Source of the DNA: Streptomyces thermolilacinus SPC6
GTDB lineage: Bacteria; Actinomycetota; Actinomycetes; Streptomycetales; Streptomycetaceae
Direction: 5' to 3'
DNA length: 64,000 bases
NCBI RefSeq assembly: GCF_000478605.2
Contig: NZ_ASHX02000001.1
Coordinates: 1,899,895-1,963,894, forward strand
Part shown: in pieces, positions 56,476 through 64,000 of the stretch
Position numbering within the stretch: position 1 is the stretch's first letter
How the letters are laid out: every line of letters starts with the position of its first letter
Notes under the pieces: generated by a model
Told to the model about the DNA's origin: nothing
Database searches by the model: none
What the model saw: the letters and a program-made list of their open reading frames with translations, nothing else
Made by a program: the position numbers and the translations under genes

Positions 56476-57794
56476 GCCCCGGCCGCGCCCGCCCGCGCCG
56501 CCGCCGACGGGTGCCGAGTGTGCCGCGCCGCCCCGCCTGGACGGCGACGCTCACCTGGAAGGCGGCCGTCTTCATCACGCTCATGTGCTGCGCGCTCGCC
56601 GCACTGCTGGGCGCGCTGGTGCACGTGTCGGTGACCCGGCAGACCGTGGACGCGTCCCGCGAGAAGGCGCTCGCCCGGCTGGAGGACGTGACGCGCGCGT
56701 ACGAGGCGGGGGAACCGCTCCCGCCGTTCGCGGGCGTCGATCCGGTGGGCCTGCCCCGGTCGCTGCGGGACCTGGCGACGCGCGGCAGCCGGGGCACGGT
56801 GGTCGCCGAGCACGAGGGGCGGCCGACGATGTGGGCGGCCGGACCGGCGGACGGGCGGGCACTGGCCGTGCGCGTGGACTACTCGCAGAGCGCCCGCACC
56901 ATCAGCGGCCTCGACCAGGCGATCCTTGGCTCCTCGGTGCTGGCCATCGGGGCGACGCTGCTGGTCGGCTGGTTCGCGGTGACCCGGGTGACGCGGCGGC
57001 TGCACCTGACGGCCCGGGTGGCGCGGCGGATCAGCGCGGGCGACCTGGACGCGCGGGTCAACGACCCCCGTACGAAGGACCCTTCGCGCCCGCAGGACGA
57101 GGTGGCGACCGTGTCGGGCGCGCTGGACACGATGGCGTCGACGCTCCAGGGCAAGCTGCTGAGCGAGCAGCGCTTCACGGCGGACGTGGCGCACGAGCTG
57201 CGGACCCCGCTGACCGGCCTGTCCGCCGCGGCCGAACTGCTGCCGCCGGGGCGCCCTTCGGAGCTGGTGCAGGACCGGGTGCGGGCGCTGCGGGCGCTGA
57301 CGGAGGACCTGCTGGAGATCTCCCGCCTGGACGCGGGCCGCGAGCGGGTGGACCTCGACGTGTACGCGCTGGGCCCGCTCGTCGAACGGGTGGTTCCGGT
57401 GTCGGGCGGGCGGGCACGGGTGCGGATCGTGCGGGACGCGCGCGTGGAGACCGACAAGCGCCGTCTCGAACGGGTCCTGGGCAATCTGCTGGCCAACGCG
57501 TACAAGCACGGCGCGCCGCCGGTCGAGCTGACCGTGGACGGGCCGGTGGTGACGGTCCGGGACCACGGGGAGGGGTATCCGGCGTACCTGCTGGAGCACG
57601 GGCCGCAGCGGTTCCGCACGGAGAGCGGCGGCAAGGGGCACGGGCTCGGACTGACCATCGCGCGCGGGCAGGCGGTGGTGATCGGCGCCGAGCTGGTGTT
57701 CGCGAACGCCCCGGACGGCGGCGCGGAGGCCCGCCTCACCCTGCCGGAGTACGTGGACCTCACGGGCGAGGAGGACGACGGGACCCCGGCGTGA
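56472..57794 (+). CDS. Membrane sensor histidine kinase without an adjacent response regulator
   Basis: 440 aa from the GTG at 56472. Two membrane helices ('AVFITLMCCALAALLGALVH' and 'AILGSSVLAIGATLLVGWFA') flank an outer domain of about 100 residues. A HAMP domain follows, then the H box 'FTADVAHELRTPLTGLSAAA' and a GHKL ATPase with 'RVLGNLLANAYKHGAPPVEL', 'VVTVRDHGEGYPAYLLEHGP', and 'KGHGLGLTIARGQAVVIGAE'. It is a CseC/PhoR-type kinase. No regulator gene is present up- or downstream; the next genes are FtsW- and PBP-like, suggesting a cell-envelope signal. Confidence 0.9.
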   Translation: MSPGRARPRRRRRVPSVPRRPAWTATLTWKAAVFITLMCCALAALLGALVHVSVTRQTVDASREKALARLEDVTRAYEAGEPLPPFAGVDPVGLPRSLRDLATRGSRGTVVAEHEGRPTMWAAGPADGRALAVRVDYSQSARTISGLDQAILGSSVLAIGATLLVGWFAVTRVTRRLHLTARVARRISAGDLDARVNDPRTKDPSRPQDEVATVSGALDTMASTLQGKLLSEQRFTADVAHELRTPLTGLSAAAELLPPGRPSELVQDRVRALRALTEDLLEISRLDAGRERVDLDVYALGPLVERVVPVSGGRARVRIVRDARVETDKRRLERVLGNLLANAYKHGAPPVELTVDGPVVTVRDHGEGYPAYLLEHGPQRFRTESGGKGHGLGLTIARGQAVVIGAELVFANAPDGGAEARLTLPEYVDLTGEEDDGTPA

Positions 57795-57833
57795 CGGCCC
57801 GGCCCCTGCCCCTTGCCCCGCTGCGGCACCCGA

Positions 57834-57949
57834 CCCGTACGGGCAGTCCCGACCCCTACGGGCGCCCTGCCCCGAAGAGGCACCCGACCCCGACGCCCCT
57901 GACCCGTACGGGACCCCGCCCCCGTACGGGCGACCCGGGCCCGTACGGG
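57834..57949. repeat. Cluster of CCCGTACGGG palindromes
   Basis: Perfect CCCGTACGGG occurs at 57834-57843, 57903-57912, 57921-57930 and 57940-57949, and CCCCTACGGG at 57853-57862. All are in the 228 nt between the kinase and the ftsW-like gene. Confidence 0.9.
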
Positions 57950-57986
57950 TCGGCCCCCTCGGGCGGCGCGGCACAGTGTGACATAA

Positions 57987-58015
57987 GGGACATATCACTC
58001 ATCGCTTGCTACGTT
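57987..58015 (+). promoter_or_regulatory. Probable leaderless promoter of the ftsW-like gene
   Basis: GGGACA (57987-57992), a 17-nt spacer and TACGTT (58010-58015) lie with 7 nt to the ATG at 58023, and no ribosome-binding site intervenes. Confidence 0.5.
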
Positions 58016-58022
58016 GCGGGGC

Positions 58023-59501
58023 ATGACCGCAGCGACGACGGACGCCCCGCCGCCCAAGGTGCGTCTCCCCCGGCGGCGGGGGGTGGAGTTCTCGCTGCTG
58101 GTCTGCGCGGTCCTGTGTTCCATGCTCGGGTACGCCGCCGTGGGCCTCGCCCGGAGCGGGGCCGTCCCGCACGACGTCGCCGGGTACGGCGCCGGGCTCG
58201 GGCTGCTGGCGCTGACGGGTCATCTGGCGGTGCGGTTCGGTGCCCCGTACGCCGACCCGCTGTTCCTGCCCATCGCGGTCCTGCTGAACGGCCTCGGGCT
58301 CGTCCTCATCTACCGCCTCGACCTGGAGACCCCCGCCGACCAGGCCGCGCCCACGCAGCTCGTGTGGTCGGCGCTGGGCGTGGGGCTGTTCGCGGCCGTC
58401 GTCGTGTGCCTGCGGGACCACCGGCTGCTCCAGCGGTACGCGTACCTGTCGGTGGCCGCCGCGCTGCTCCTGCTGACCGTGCCGATCTTCTTCCCCGCCG
58501 TGAACGGGGCCCGGATCTGGATCCGTCTCGGCGGTCTGTCGTTCCAGCCGGGCGAGTTCGCCAAGATCCTGCTCGCGGTGTTCTTCGCCGCGTACCTGGC
58601 CGCGAACCGCACGGCGCTCGCGCACACGGGCCGCACACTGTGGCGGGTGCGGCTGCCCGCCGGGCGGGTGCTGGGGCCGATCGTCGCGGTGTGGCTGATC
58701 AGCGTCGGCGTCCTCGTCCTGGAGCGGGACCTCGGCACGTCGCTGCTGTTCTTCGGCCTGTTCGTGATCCTGCTGTACGTGGCGACGGGCCGCACCGGAT
58801 GGATCGCGGTGGGGCTGCTGCTCGCGTCGGTCGGCGCGTTCGCCATGGGGGCGCTGGAGCCGCACGTCCACGGGCGGGTGGAGGACTGGCTGCACCCGTT
58901 CGCGTCGATCGAGGCGGGGCAGGGGCCGGGGCAGCTGGCGCAGTCCCTGTTCGCGTTCGCGGCGGGCGGGATGTTCGGCACGGGTCTGGGGCTGGGCCAT
59001 TCGACGCTGATCGGCTTCGCCGCCAAGTCGGACTTCATCCTCGCCACGGCCGGGGAGGAGCTGGGCCTCGCCGGGCTGTCCGCGCTGTTCCTGCTGTACG
59101 CGCTGCTGGTGGCGCGCGGCTACCGCGCCGGGCTCGCGCTGCGCGACCCGTTCGGGCGGCTGCTGGCGACGGGCCTCGCGTCGATCCTGGCGCTCCAGGT
59201 GTTCGTGATCGCGGGCGGCGTGATGGGGCTGATCCCGCTGACCGGGATGGCGATGCCGTTCCTCGCGCAGGGCGGCTCGTCGGTCGTCACCAACTGGATC
59301 ATGGTGGCGCTGCTGATCCGGGTGAGCGACTCGGCCCGCGCCCCGGGCCCGGACGACGACCCTGACGACGACCAGGCCGCCGACGGCCACCCGGCGGCCG
59401 GCGGCCCCTCCGCACCCCGGGCCACCGGCGCACCCGCCACGCCCGGGGTGCCCGGCGGCGTGCCGCTGCTGCCGCCGCCCGCCCGGGAGGACGCCCGGTG
59501 A
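58023..59501 (+). CDS. FtsW/RodA/SpoVE-family (SEDS) peptidoglycan glycosyltransferase
   Basis: 492 aa from the ATG at 58023. About ten membrane helices are visible. Conserved SEDS segments are 'NGARIWIRLGGLSFQPGEFA', 'LISVGVLVLERDLGTSLLFF' (with the essential Asp), 'AKSDFILATAGEELGLAG', and 'PLTGMAMPFLAQGGSSVV'. It polymerises lipid II with a class B PBP, which is encoded directly downstream (GTGA overlap). The last 50 residues are a polar Pro/Asp/Ala tail. It is probably one of several SEDS proteins in this organism. Confidence 0.94.
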   Translation: MTAATTDAPPPKVRLPRRRGVEFSLLVCAVLCSMLGYAAVGLARSGAVPHDVAGYGAGLGLLALTGHLAVRFGAPYADPLFLPIAVLLNGLGLVLIYRLDLETPADQAAPTQLVWSALGVGLFAAVVVCLRDHRLLQRYAYLSVAAALLLLTVPIFFPAVNGARIWIRLGGLSFQPGEFAKILLAVFFAAYLAANRTALAHTGRTLWRVRLPAGRVLGPIVAVWLISVGVLVLERDLGTSLLFFGLFVILLYVATGRTGWIAVGLLLASVGAFAMGALEPHVHGRVEDWLHPFASIEAGQGPGQLAQSLFAFAAGGMFGTGLGLGHSTLIGFAAKSDFILATAGEELGLAGLSALFLLYALLVARGYRAGLALRDPFGRLLATGLASILALQVFVIAGGVMGLIPLTGMAMPFLAQGGSSVVTNWIMVALLIRVSDSARAPGPDDDPDDDQAADGHPAAGGPSAPRATGAPATPGVPGGVPLLPPPAREDAR

Positions 59502-60997
59502 CGAGGTACATCCGCCGCGCGGCCGCCCTGTGCCTGGTCCTCCTGGTCGCCCTGATGGTCAACGCCGTGCGCGTCCAGGTCGTCGAGGCCGACCGGCTCG
59601 ACGCCAACCCGGCCAACCGCCGCACCGTACTGGCCCGGTACGCCGAGCCGCGCGGCGACATCCTGGTGGAGGGCCGCCCCGTCACCGGCTCGGCCGACAC
59701 CGGGCAGCCGCTGCGGTACGAGCGCACGTACACCGACGGCCCCCTGTACGCGCCGGTCACCGGCCACGCCTCGCAGACGTACGGCACGACGCTGGTGGAG
59801 GACGCCGAGGACGCGATCCTGTCCGGCACCAGTCCGCGCCTGTCCGCGCTGCCCCTGTTCGCCGGCCTCGACCCGGGCCGGCGCCCCGGCGGCCATGTCG
59901 CCACGACCATCAGGGCCGCGCTCCAGCGGGCCGCCTACGAGGGGCTGGCGGGGCGGCGGGGCGCGGTCGTCGCGCTGGACCCGTCGAGCGGCCGCGTCCT
60001 GGCCCTCGTCTCCAGCCCCTCGTACGACCCCGGTGTGCTGTCCGGCACGGGCGGCCCGGTCGCGGCGGCGTGGGCGCGGCTCAACACGGCGCCGGGCCGC
60101 CCGATGCTGAACCGGGCGCTGCGCGAGACGTACCCGCCGGGCTCCACGTTCAAGATCGTGACGGCGGCGGCGGCGCTGGACGCGGGCGTCGTGACGAACG
60201 TGCACGCGCCGAGCGGCACCCCCGACCCGTACCGGCTGCCCGGCACGCGCACGCTGCTGCCGAACGAGGCCAAGGGCTGCGACGACGCTTCCCTGGCGTA
60301 CGCGATCCGCTGGTCGTGCAACACGGTCCTGGCCCGCCTCGGGGTGGAGGTCGGCCTCTCCCGGATGGTGCGCACGGCGCGGGCGTTCGGCTTCAACGAC
60401 CCGGACCTGCGCGTCCCGTCGCGGGTGGCGCCGTCAAATTTCGACACGGACATGTCCCCGGACCGGCTGGCGCTCTCGGCGATCGGCCAGTACGACACGA
60501 GGGCGACGCCGCTCCAGATGGCGATGGTCGCGGCGGCGGTCGCGGGCGGCGGGGAGGTGGCCCACCCGTACCTGGTCGAGTCGGTGACCACGGCGGGCGG
60601 CGGGCTCGTCGGGCGGACGCCCCGGCGCACGTACGCCCAGGCGATGACCCCGTCCACGGCGCGGCGGCTGCGGGAGCTGATGGTGGACGTGGTGGAGCGC
60701 GGGTCGGGCAGCAACGCGGGCATCGACGGCGCGGAGGTCGGCGGCAAGACGGGCACGGCCCAGCACGGCGTGGGCAACCAGGGCACCCCGTACGCGTGGT
60801 TCATCGGCTGGGCCCGCGCGGCGGGGGCGCCCCGCCCGGCGGTGGCGGTGGCGGTGGTCGTGGAGGACGCGGCGGCCCGGCGCGAGGAGATCAGCGGCGG
60901 CGGCAGCGCGGCCCCCATCGCCCGCGCGGTCATGGAAGCGGCCCTGGAGGCGGACCGGAGGCGGGGGAAGGATGACGGCCGCCAGGGCCTGTCCTGA
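59498..60997 (+). CDS. Class B penicillin-binding protein (peptidoglycan transpeptidase)
   Basis: 499 aa from a GTG at 59498. One N-terminal membrane helix ('RAAALCLVLLVALMVNAVRV') precedes a short pedestal ('AEPRGDILVEGRPVTG') and a transpeptidase domain: SxxK 'PPGSTFKIVTAAAALDAG', SxN 'IRWSCNTVLARLGVEV', and KTG 'EVGGKTGTAQHGVGNQ'. It cross-links glycan strands outside the membrane and pairs with the SEDS protein made from the same mRNA. The length and order match the streptomycete pbpA family. Confidence 0.95.
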   Translation: MTRYIRRAAALCLVLLVALMVNAVRVQVVEADRLDANPANRRTVLARYAEPRGDILVEGRPVTGSADTGQPLRYERTYTDGPLYAPVTGHASQTYGTTLVEDAEDAILSGTSPRLSALPLFAGLDPGRRPGGHVATTIRAALQRAAYEGLAGRRGAVVALDPSSGRVLALVSSPSYDPGVLSGTGGPVAAAWARLNTAPGRPMLNRALRETYPPGSTFKIVTAAAALDAGVVTNVHAPSGTPDPYRLPGTRTLLPNEAKGCDDASLAYAIRWSCNTVLARLGVEVGLSRMVRTARAFGFNDPDLRVPSRVAPSNFDTDMSPDRLALSAIGQYDTRATPLQMAMVAAAVAGGGEVAHPYLVESVTTAGGGLVGRTPRRTYAQAMTPSTARRLRELMVDVVERGSGSNAGIDGAEVGGKTGTAQHGVGNQGTPYAWFIGWARAAGAPRPAVAVAVVVEDAAARREEISGGGSAAPIARAVMEAALEADRRRGKDDGRQGLS

Positions 60998-61032
60998 GTC
61001 GCGCTCTCAGAGCCGGCGGGCGGCCGGTCTGC

Positions 61033-61314
61033 TCATACGTTCTTCTCCCACGTCTTCGTACGGAGCCTGGACCTCCAGCGCACGCTCACCTTGTGAGCGG
61101 TCTCGGGATTGGCGATGACGAGCCGGACCGTCCGGCGGGGCGGAATGACTCCGATCGCGTCCAGACCACCGACCGGAGTGACACCCTCCCGCCACGGTCG
61201 TCCGTTCATGACGCCCTCGAATTCGACGTGGACGTTCCGGGCGGTCCTGTCGCTCGTATTGGTGAGCGACCACCCCTCACGAATCCTGGACAGCTCCCAG
61301 TCCCGCTCAGCCAC
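61033..61314 (-). CDS. Small hypothetical protein
   Basis: 93 aa from a GTG at 61314, 6 nt after AGGAGAG (VAERDWELSRIREGWSLTNT). It appears to be all-beta ('ARNVHVEFEGVMNGRPW', 'GGLDAIGVIPPRRTVRLVIA', 'KVSVRWRSRLRTKTW'), like an immunoglobulin-type or DUF11-style fold, without signal peptide or membrane helix. Family unknown. It is convergent with the PBP gene. The 293 nt upstream (61315-61607) show no other gene. Confidence 0.65.
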   Translation of the reverse strand: MAERDWELSRIREGWSLTNTSDRTARNVHVEFEGVMNGRPWREGVTPVGGLDAIGVIPPRRTVRLVIANPETAHKVSVRWRSRLRTKTWEKNV

Positions 61315-61607
61315 GGTCACCTCTCCTCTCTGGACCGGTCGAATCGTGGACCGGGGCGACCGGATGGCGACCGGCCCACGTCCCGTCGGTTGACGCGGTT
61401 CATGCCCGGACGCCCCCGGCCGGAACCGGGCCACGGCCGCGCATGACCTCGACCGGCCTCGGAACCAGCGCGTTCGGGGACGCCGAGGGGTGCGGCGCGA
61501 ACGGGTCCGCGTCGTCATTGCCCGTACGGCGGAACGCCGCCCTGACGAGCGAAGCGGCCAGGCGCCGACTCCGGGCCGCGCCGGTGGCCGGGGCCGGAGT
61601 CCGGCCG

Positions 61608-62714
61608 CTACCCCTCCCGCCCCTCCGTGATCGCGTCCGTGACCTCCGCGACGCGTTCGGCCTCCTCGCGGGCGAAGCGTTCCGCGTCGAGCTGTTCGGC
61701 GATCTCCTCGTCCTGGGCCATCAGCGCGTCGAGGTTCGAGTCGCCGAGGTCGAGGACGCCCATGTCCACGTACGCCTTCTGGAGCCGCTCGCCCCACAGG
61801 CCGATGTCCTTCACGCACGGCACGATCCGGCTGAACAGCAGCTTGCGGAAGAGGCGAAGGAACTCGGACTGCTCCGACATCTCCTCGGCCTCGCGCCTCG
61901 GGATGCCGAAGTTCTCCAGTACCTCGACGCCGCGCAGCCGGTCGCGCATCAGGTAGCAGCCCTCGATGACGAACTCCTCGCGCTCGCGCAGCTCGGCGTC
62001 GGTGAGCTGCCGGTAGTAGTCGCGCAGCGCCATCCGGCCGAACGCCACGTGCCGGGCCTCGTCCTGCATCACGTAGGCGAGGATCTGCTTGGGCAGCGGC
62101 TTGTTCGTCGTGTCGCGGATCATGCCGAACGCGGCGAGCGCCAGGCCCTCGATGAGCACCTGCATGCCGAGGTACGGCATGTCCCAGCGGGAGTCGCGCA
62201 GGGTGTCGCCGAGCAGCGCCTGGAGGTTGTCGTTGATCGGGTACAGCATCCCGACCTTCTCGTGGAGGAAGCGCCCGTAGATCTCGGCGTGCCGGGCCTC
62301 GTCCATGGCCTGGGTGGCGGAGTAGAACTTGGCGTCCATGTCGGGGACGGCCTCGATGATGCGGGCCGCGCAGATCATGGCGCCCTGCTCGCCGTGGAGG
62401 AACTGGCTGAACTGCCACGACGCGTAGTGGCGGCGCAGGTCGCCCCGGTCCTTCTCGGTCATCTTCGCCCAGTGGCGCGTCCCGTACACGGTCATCGCCT
62501 CGTCGGGTGTGCCGAGCGGGTCGTACGGATCGACCTCCAGGTCCCAGTCGATGCGGCGGGCGCCGTCCCACTGCTTGTCCTTGCCCTTCTGGTACAGGGC
62601 GAGCAGCCGGTCGCGGCCCTCGTCGTACTCCCAGGAGAAGCGGGCGGCACCGGAGGCGGGGACCTGCCAGGTCACGGGTCCCGGCTGATTGGCGTAGAGG
62701 TCCAGCGTGGACAC
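61608..62714 (-). CDS. Ferritin-like diiron protein (ribonucleotide-reductase R2/oxygenase type)
   Basis: 368 aa from the GTG at 62714 (VSTLDLYANQPGPVTWQVPA), 7 nt after AAGGAG. The helical core has two metal-ligand motifs of the ExxH kind: 'AMDEARHAEIYGRFLHEKVG' and 'VMQDEARHVAFGRMALRDYY'. Further Glu candidates lie in 'GEQGAMICAARIIEA' and 'EFVIEGCYLMRDR'. This supports a carboxylate-bridged diiron site for O2 activation. The substrate is unknown; lipid or aromatic oxidation is possible. It is divergent from another diiron gene, with a 337-nt shared control region. Confidence 0.85.
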   Translation of the reverse strand: MSTLDLYANQPGPVTWQVPASGAARFSWEYDEGRDRLLALYQKGKDKQWDGARRIDWDLEVDPYDPLGTPDEAMTVYGTRHWAKMTEKDRGDLRRHYASWQFSQFLHGEQGAMICAARIIEAVPDMDAKFYSATQAMDEARHAEIYGRFLHEKVGMLYPINDNLQALLGDTLRDSRWDMPYLGMQVLIEGLALAAFGMIRDTTNKPLPKQILAYVMQDEARHVAFGRMALRDYYRQLTDAELREREEFVIEGCYLMRDRLRGVEVLENFGIPRREAEEMSEQSEFLRLFRKLLFSRIVPCVKDIGLWGERLQKAYVDMGVLDLGDSNLDALMAQDEEIAEQLDAERFAREEAERVAEVTDAITEGREG

Positions 62715-63051
62715 GGTCGGGCTCCTTCGCGTCGGCTGCGGCGGGGGCACGTCCCCTGGGGAGGGGCCGTGGGCGGAGGTCGTCGGACGGCAGAGGACAT
62801 TCAAGAGCATGGGCCCGTCCCGGGCACGGGCGCCTCCCGGCACGGGAACCACCTCCCGGCACGGGCACCTCCCGGCAGCGGCGCGCCGCCGGGCACGGGG
62901 CCGCGCCGGACACGGCCCTCCCTGGCAGGGTCCATCCTGTTAGACGCTGGGTCAACAAGTCCTGCCGGAGGGATTGACGGGCTTACTGACAGGCAGTCTC
63001 ATAAGGGTGCGACCGCAGAACCCCGAAGCCGACTGCGAGGTGGCCGAGACC
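62715..63051. promoter_or_regulatory. Divergent control region with two candidate operators and short repeats
   Basis: TGTTAGACGCTGGGTCAACA (62938-62957) is an imperfect palindrome with TGTT/AACA arms. ACTGACAGGCAGT (62985-62997) is a second one (ACTG/CAGT), just after TTGACG (62974-62979), a possible -35 for the plus-strand gene. At 62833-62881, cctcccggcacggg occurs twice and a related cctcccggcagcgg once. The operators are of TetR-like size. No regulator gene is in the window. Confidence 0.45.
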
Positions 63052-63987
63052 ATGACGACCGTGTCCGAACCCGATCTGCGCCTGCTCCGCGACGCGCTGG
63101 GTCCGCTCCGGGACCGCGAACAGGTCGCCGCGCGGCTGCTGGAGTCCTCCGCCAAGCACTCCTTCGACCCCGACACCGAGCTCGACTGGGACGCGCCGTT
63201 CGAGGGCGGCAAGTGGTTCTGGCCGCCGGAGCTGGTCTCCCTCTACGACACACCGCTGTGGCGGAAGATGTCCGAGGAGCAGCGCATGGACCTCGCCCGG
63301 CACGAGGCCGCGTCGCTCGCGTCACTGGGCATCTGGTTCGAGATCATCCTGATGCAGCTGCTGGTCCGGCACATCTACGACAAGCCGCTGACCAGCAACC
63401 ACGTCCGGTACGCCCTCACGGAGATAGCGGACGAGTGCCGCCACTCCATGATGTTCGCGCGCATGATCCAGAAGTCCGGGTCGCCCGCGTACCCGGTGCC
63501 GCGCGTCTACCACAACATGGCACGCCTCCTGAAGACCGTGTCCACGACGCCGGGTTCGTTCGCGGCGACGCTGCTGGGCGAGGAGATCCTCGACTGGATG
63601 CAGCGGCTGACCTTCCCGGACGAGCGCGTCCAGACGCTGGTGCGGGGCGTGACCCGCATCCACGTGGTGGAGGAGGCCCGGCACGTCCGCTACGCGCGCG
63701 AGGAGCTGCGCCGCCAGATGGTCACGGCGCCGCGCTGGGAGCAGGAGTTCACCCGGCTCAGCTGCGGCGAGGCGGCCCGGGTCTTCTCGGTCTGCTTCGT
63801 CAACCCGCAGGTGTACGAGCAGGTGGGTCTCGACCGCCGCGAGGCCGTCTCCCAGGTGAGGGCGAGCGGCCACCGCAGGGAGGTCATGCGGAGCGGCGCC
63901 AAGCGGCTCACGGACTTCCTCGACGACATCGGCGTGCTGCGGGGCGCGGGCCGCCGCCTGTGGAAGAGCTCGGGCCTGCTGGCGTAG
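63052..63987 (+). CDS. AurF-type diiron oxygenase
   Basis: 311 aa from the ATG at 63052 (MTTVSEPDLRLLRDALGPLR); the frame is open upstream to the promoter, but the conserved part begins here. Diiron ligand motifs occur in 'LARHEAASLASLGIWFEIIL', 'LTEIADECRHSMMFARMIQK', 'LLGEEILDWMQRLTF', and 'THVVEEARHVRYA'-like 'VVEEARHVRYAREELRRQM'. This is the pattern of p-aminobenzoate N-oxygenase AurF and related 'diiron oxygenase' proteins. The substrate is unknown. It probably shares regulation with the divergent diiron gene. Confidence 0.88.
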   Translation: MTTVSEPDLRLLRDALGPLRDREQVAARLLESSAKHSFDPDTELDWDAPFEGGKWFWPPELVSLYDTPLWRKMSEEQRMDLARHEAASLASLGIWFEIILMQLLVRHIYDKPLTSNHVRYALTEIADECRHSMMFARMIQKSGSPAYPVPRVYHNMARLLKTVSTTPGSFAATLLGEEILDWMQRLTFPDERVQTLVRGVTRIHVVEEARHVRYAREELRRQMVTAPRWEQEFTRLSCGEAARVFSVCFVNPQVYEQVGLDRREAVSQVRASGHRREVMRSGAKRLTDFLDDIGVLRGAGRRLWKSSGLLA

Positions 63988-64000
63988 GGCGGTGCGGATC

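Noticed and set aside
62833..62881. CRISPR-like repeats before the diiron gene
   Set aside because: Only three 14-nt units with 3-6 nt between them. Too short for an array.

Overview
The window reads as a chromosomal segment of a Streptomyces-type actinomycete. It is very GC-rich, GTG and TTG starts are common, and genes often overlap by 4 nt (ATGA/GTGA). The gene order is the conserved streptomycete core around the atp operon, prfA-rpmE, rho and the threonine genes. No rRNA, CRISPR array, intact transposase, integrase or replication origin was seen. One tRNA gene is present.

Layout. 1-7.1 kb: a truncated STAS protein, a 3-hydroxyacyl-CoA dehydrogenase, a PduO-type cobalamin adenosyltransferase with a duplicated 3' tail, a small membrane protein, a NarL-type two-component pair, and a secreted GH18 chitinase behind two 12-bp repeats of the chitinase-promoter/DasR type. 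7.1-15.6 kb (minus strand): a DUF2550-like gene and the complete ATP synthase operon atpIBEFHAGDC. 15.8-28.3 kb (minus): a MraY/WecA-type transferase, a serine hydroxymethyltransferase paralogue, a low-molecular-weight phosphatase homologue lacking its nucleophilic Cys, tsaC, prmC, prfA, rpmE, a LytR-CpsA-Psr protein, a secreted trypsin-like protease with FG-GAP repeats, and rho. 28.7-35.8 kb (minus): thrB, thrC, hom, lysA, an ArgS-like protein without a catalytic domain, and a stand-alone response regulator. 35.97 kb: tRNA-Arg(CCG), followed by accessory DNA with an unrecognised 417-aa protein and about 1 kb without a clear gene.

38.5-49.9 kb is the most unusual part. A hemerythrin/Rho_N fusion and a MinD-like ATPase face a tightly packed minus-strand operon: trypsin-like peptidase, PknG-like kinase with two zinc ribbons, VWA protein with a zinc ribbon, GlnX-like membrane protein, and membrane-anchored solute-binding protein. 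A trypco2-like gene diverges from the operon's upstream end, and a SMI1/KNR4 (SUKH) gene follows. I infer an outside-to-inside signalling cassette in which ligand sensing by the binding protein and membrane protein is passed to the kinase and VWA protein and may control the protease. It resembles mycobacterial GlnH-GlnX-PknG but has extra parts seen in predicted protease-based conflict systems.

49.9-52.9 kb: an end-joining module with ku diverging from separate genes for the LigD-type polymerase and ligase. 53.2-61 kb: a HEAT-repeat protein, then a coupled lipoprotein-histidine kinase pair and a coupled FtsW/RodA-PBP pair that probably make a second peptidoglycan polymerase. 61-64 kb: a small hypothetical protein and two divergent diiron oxygenase-like genes sharing a control region with two candidate operators.

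Several genes (adenosyltransferase, trypsin-like peptidase, ftsW-like, and a 43-codon ORF before the MinD-like gene) have a -10-like hexamer 6-7 nt before the start codon and no good ribosome-binding site, which suggests leaderless mRNAs. All functions are read from sequence motifs and gene context only.
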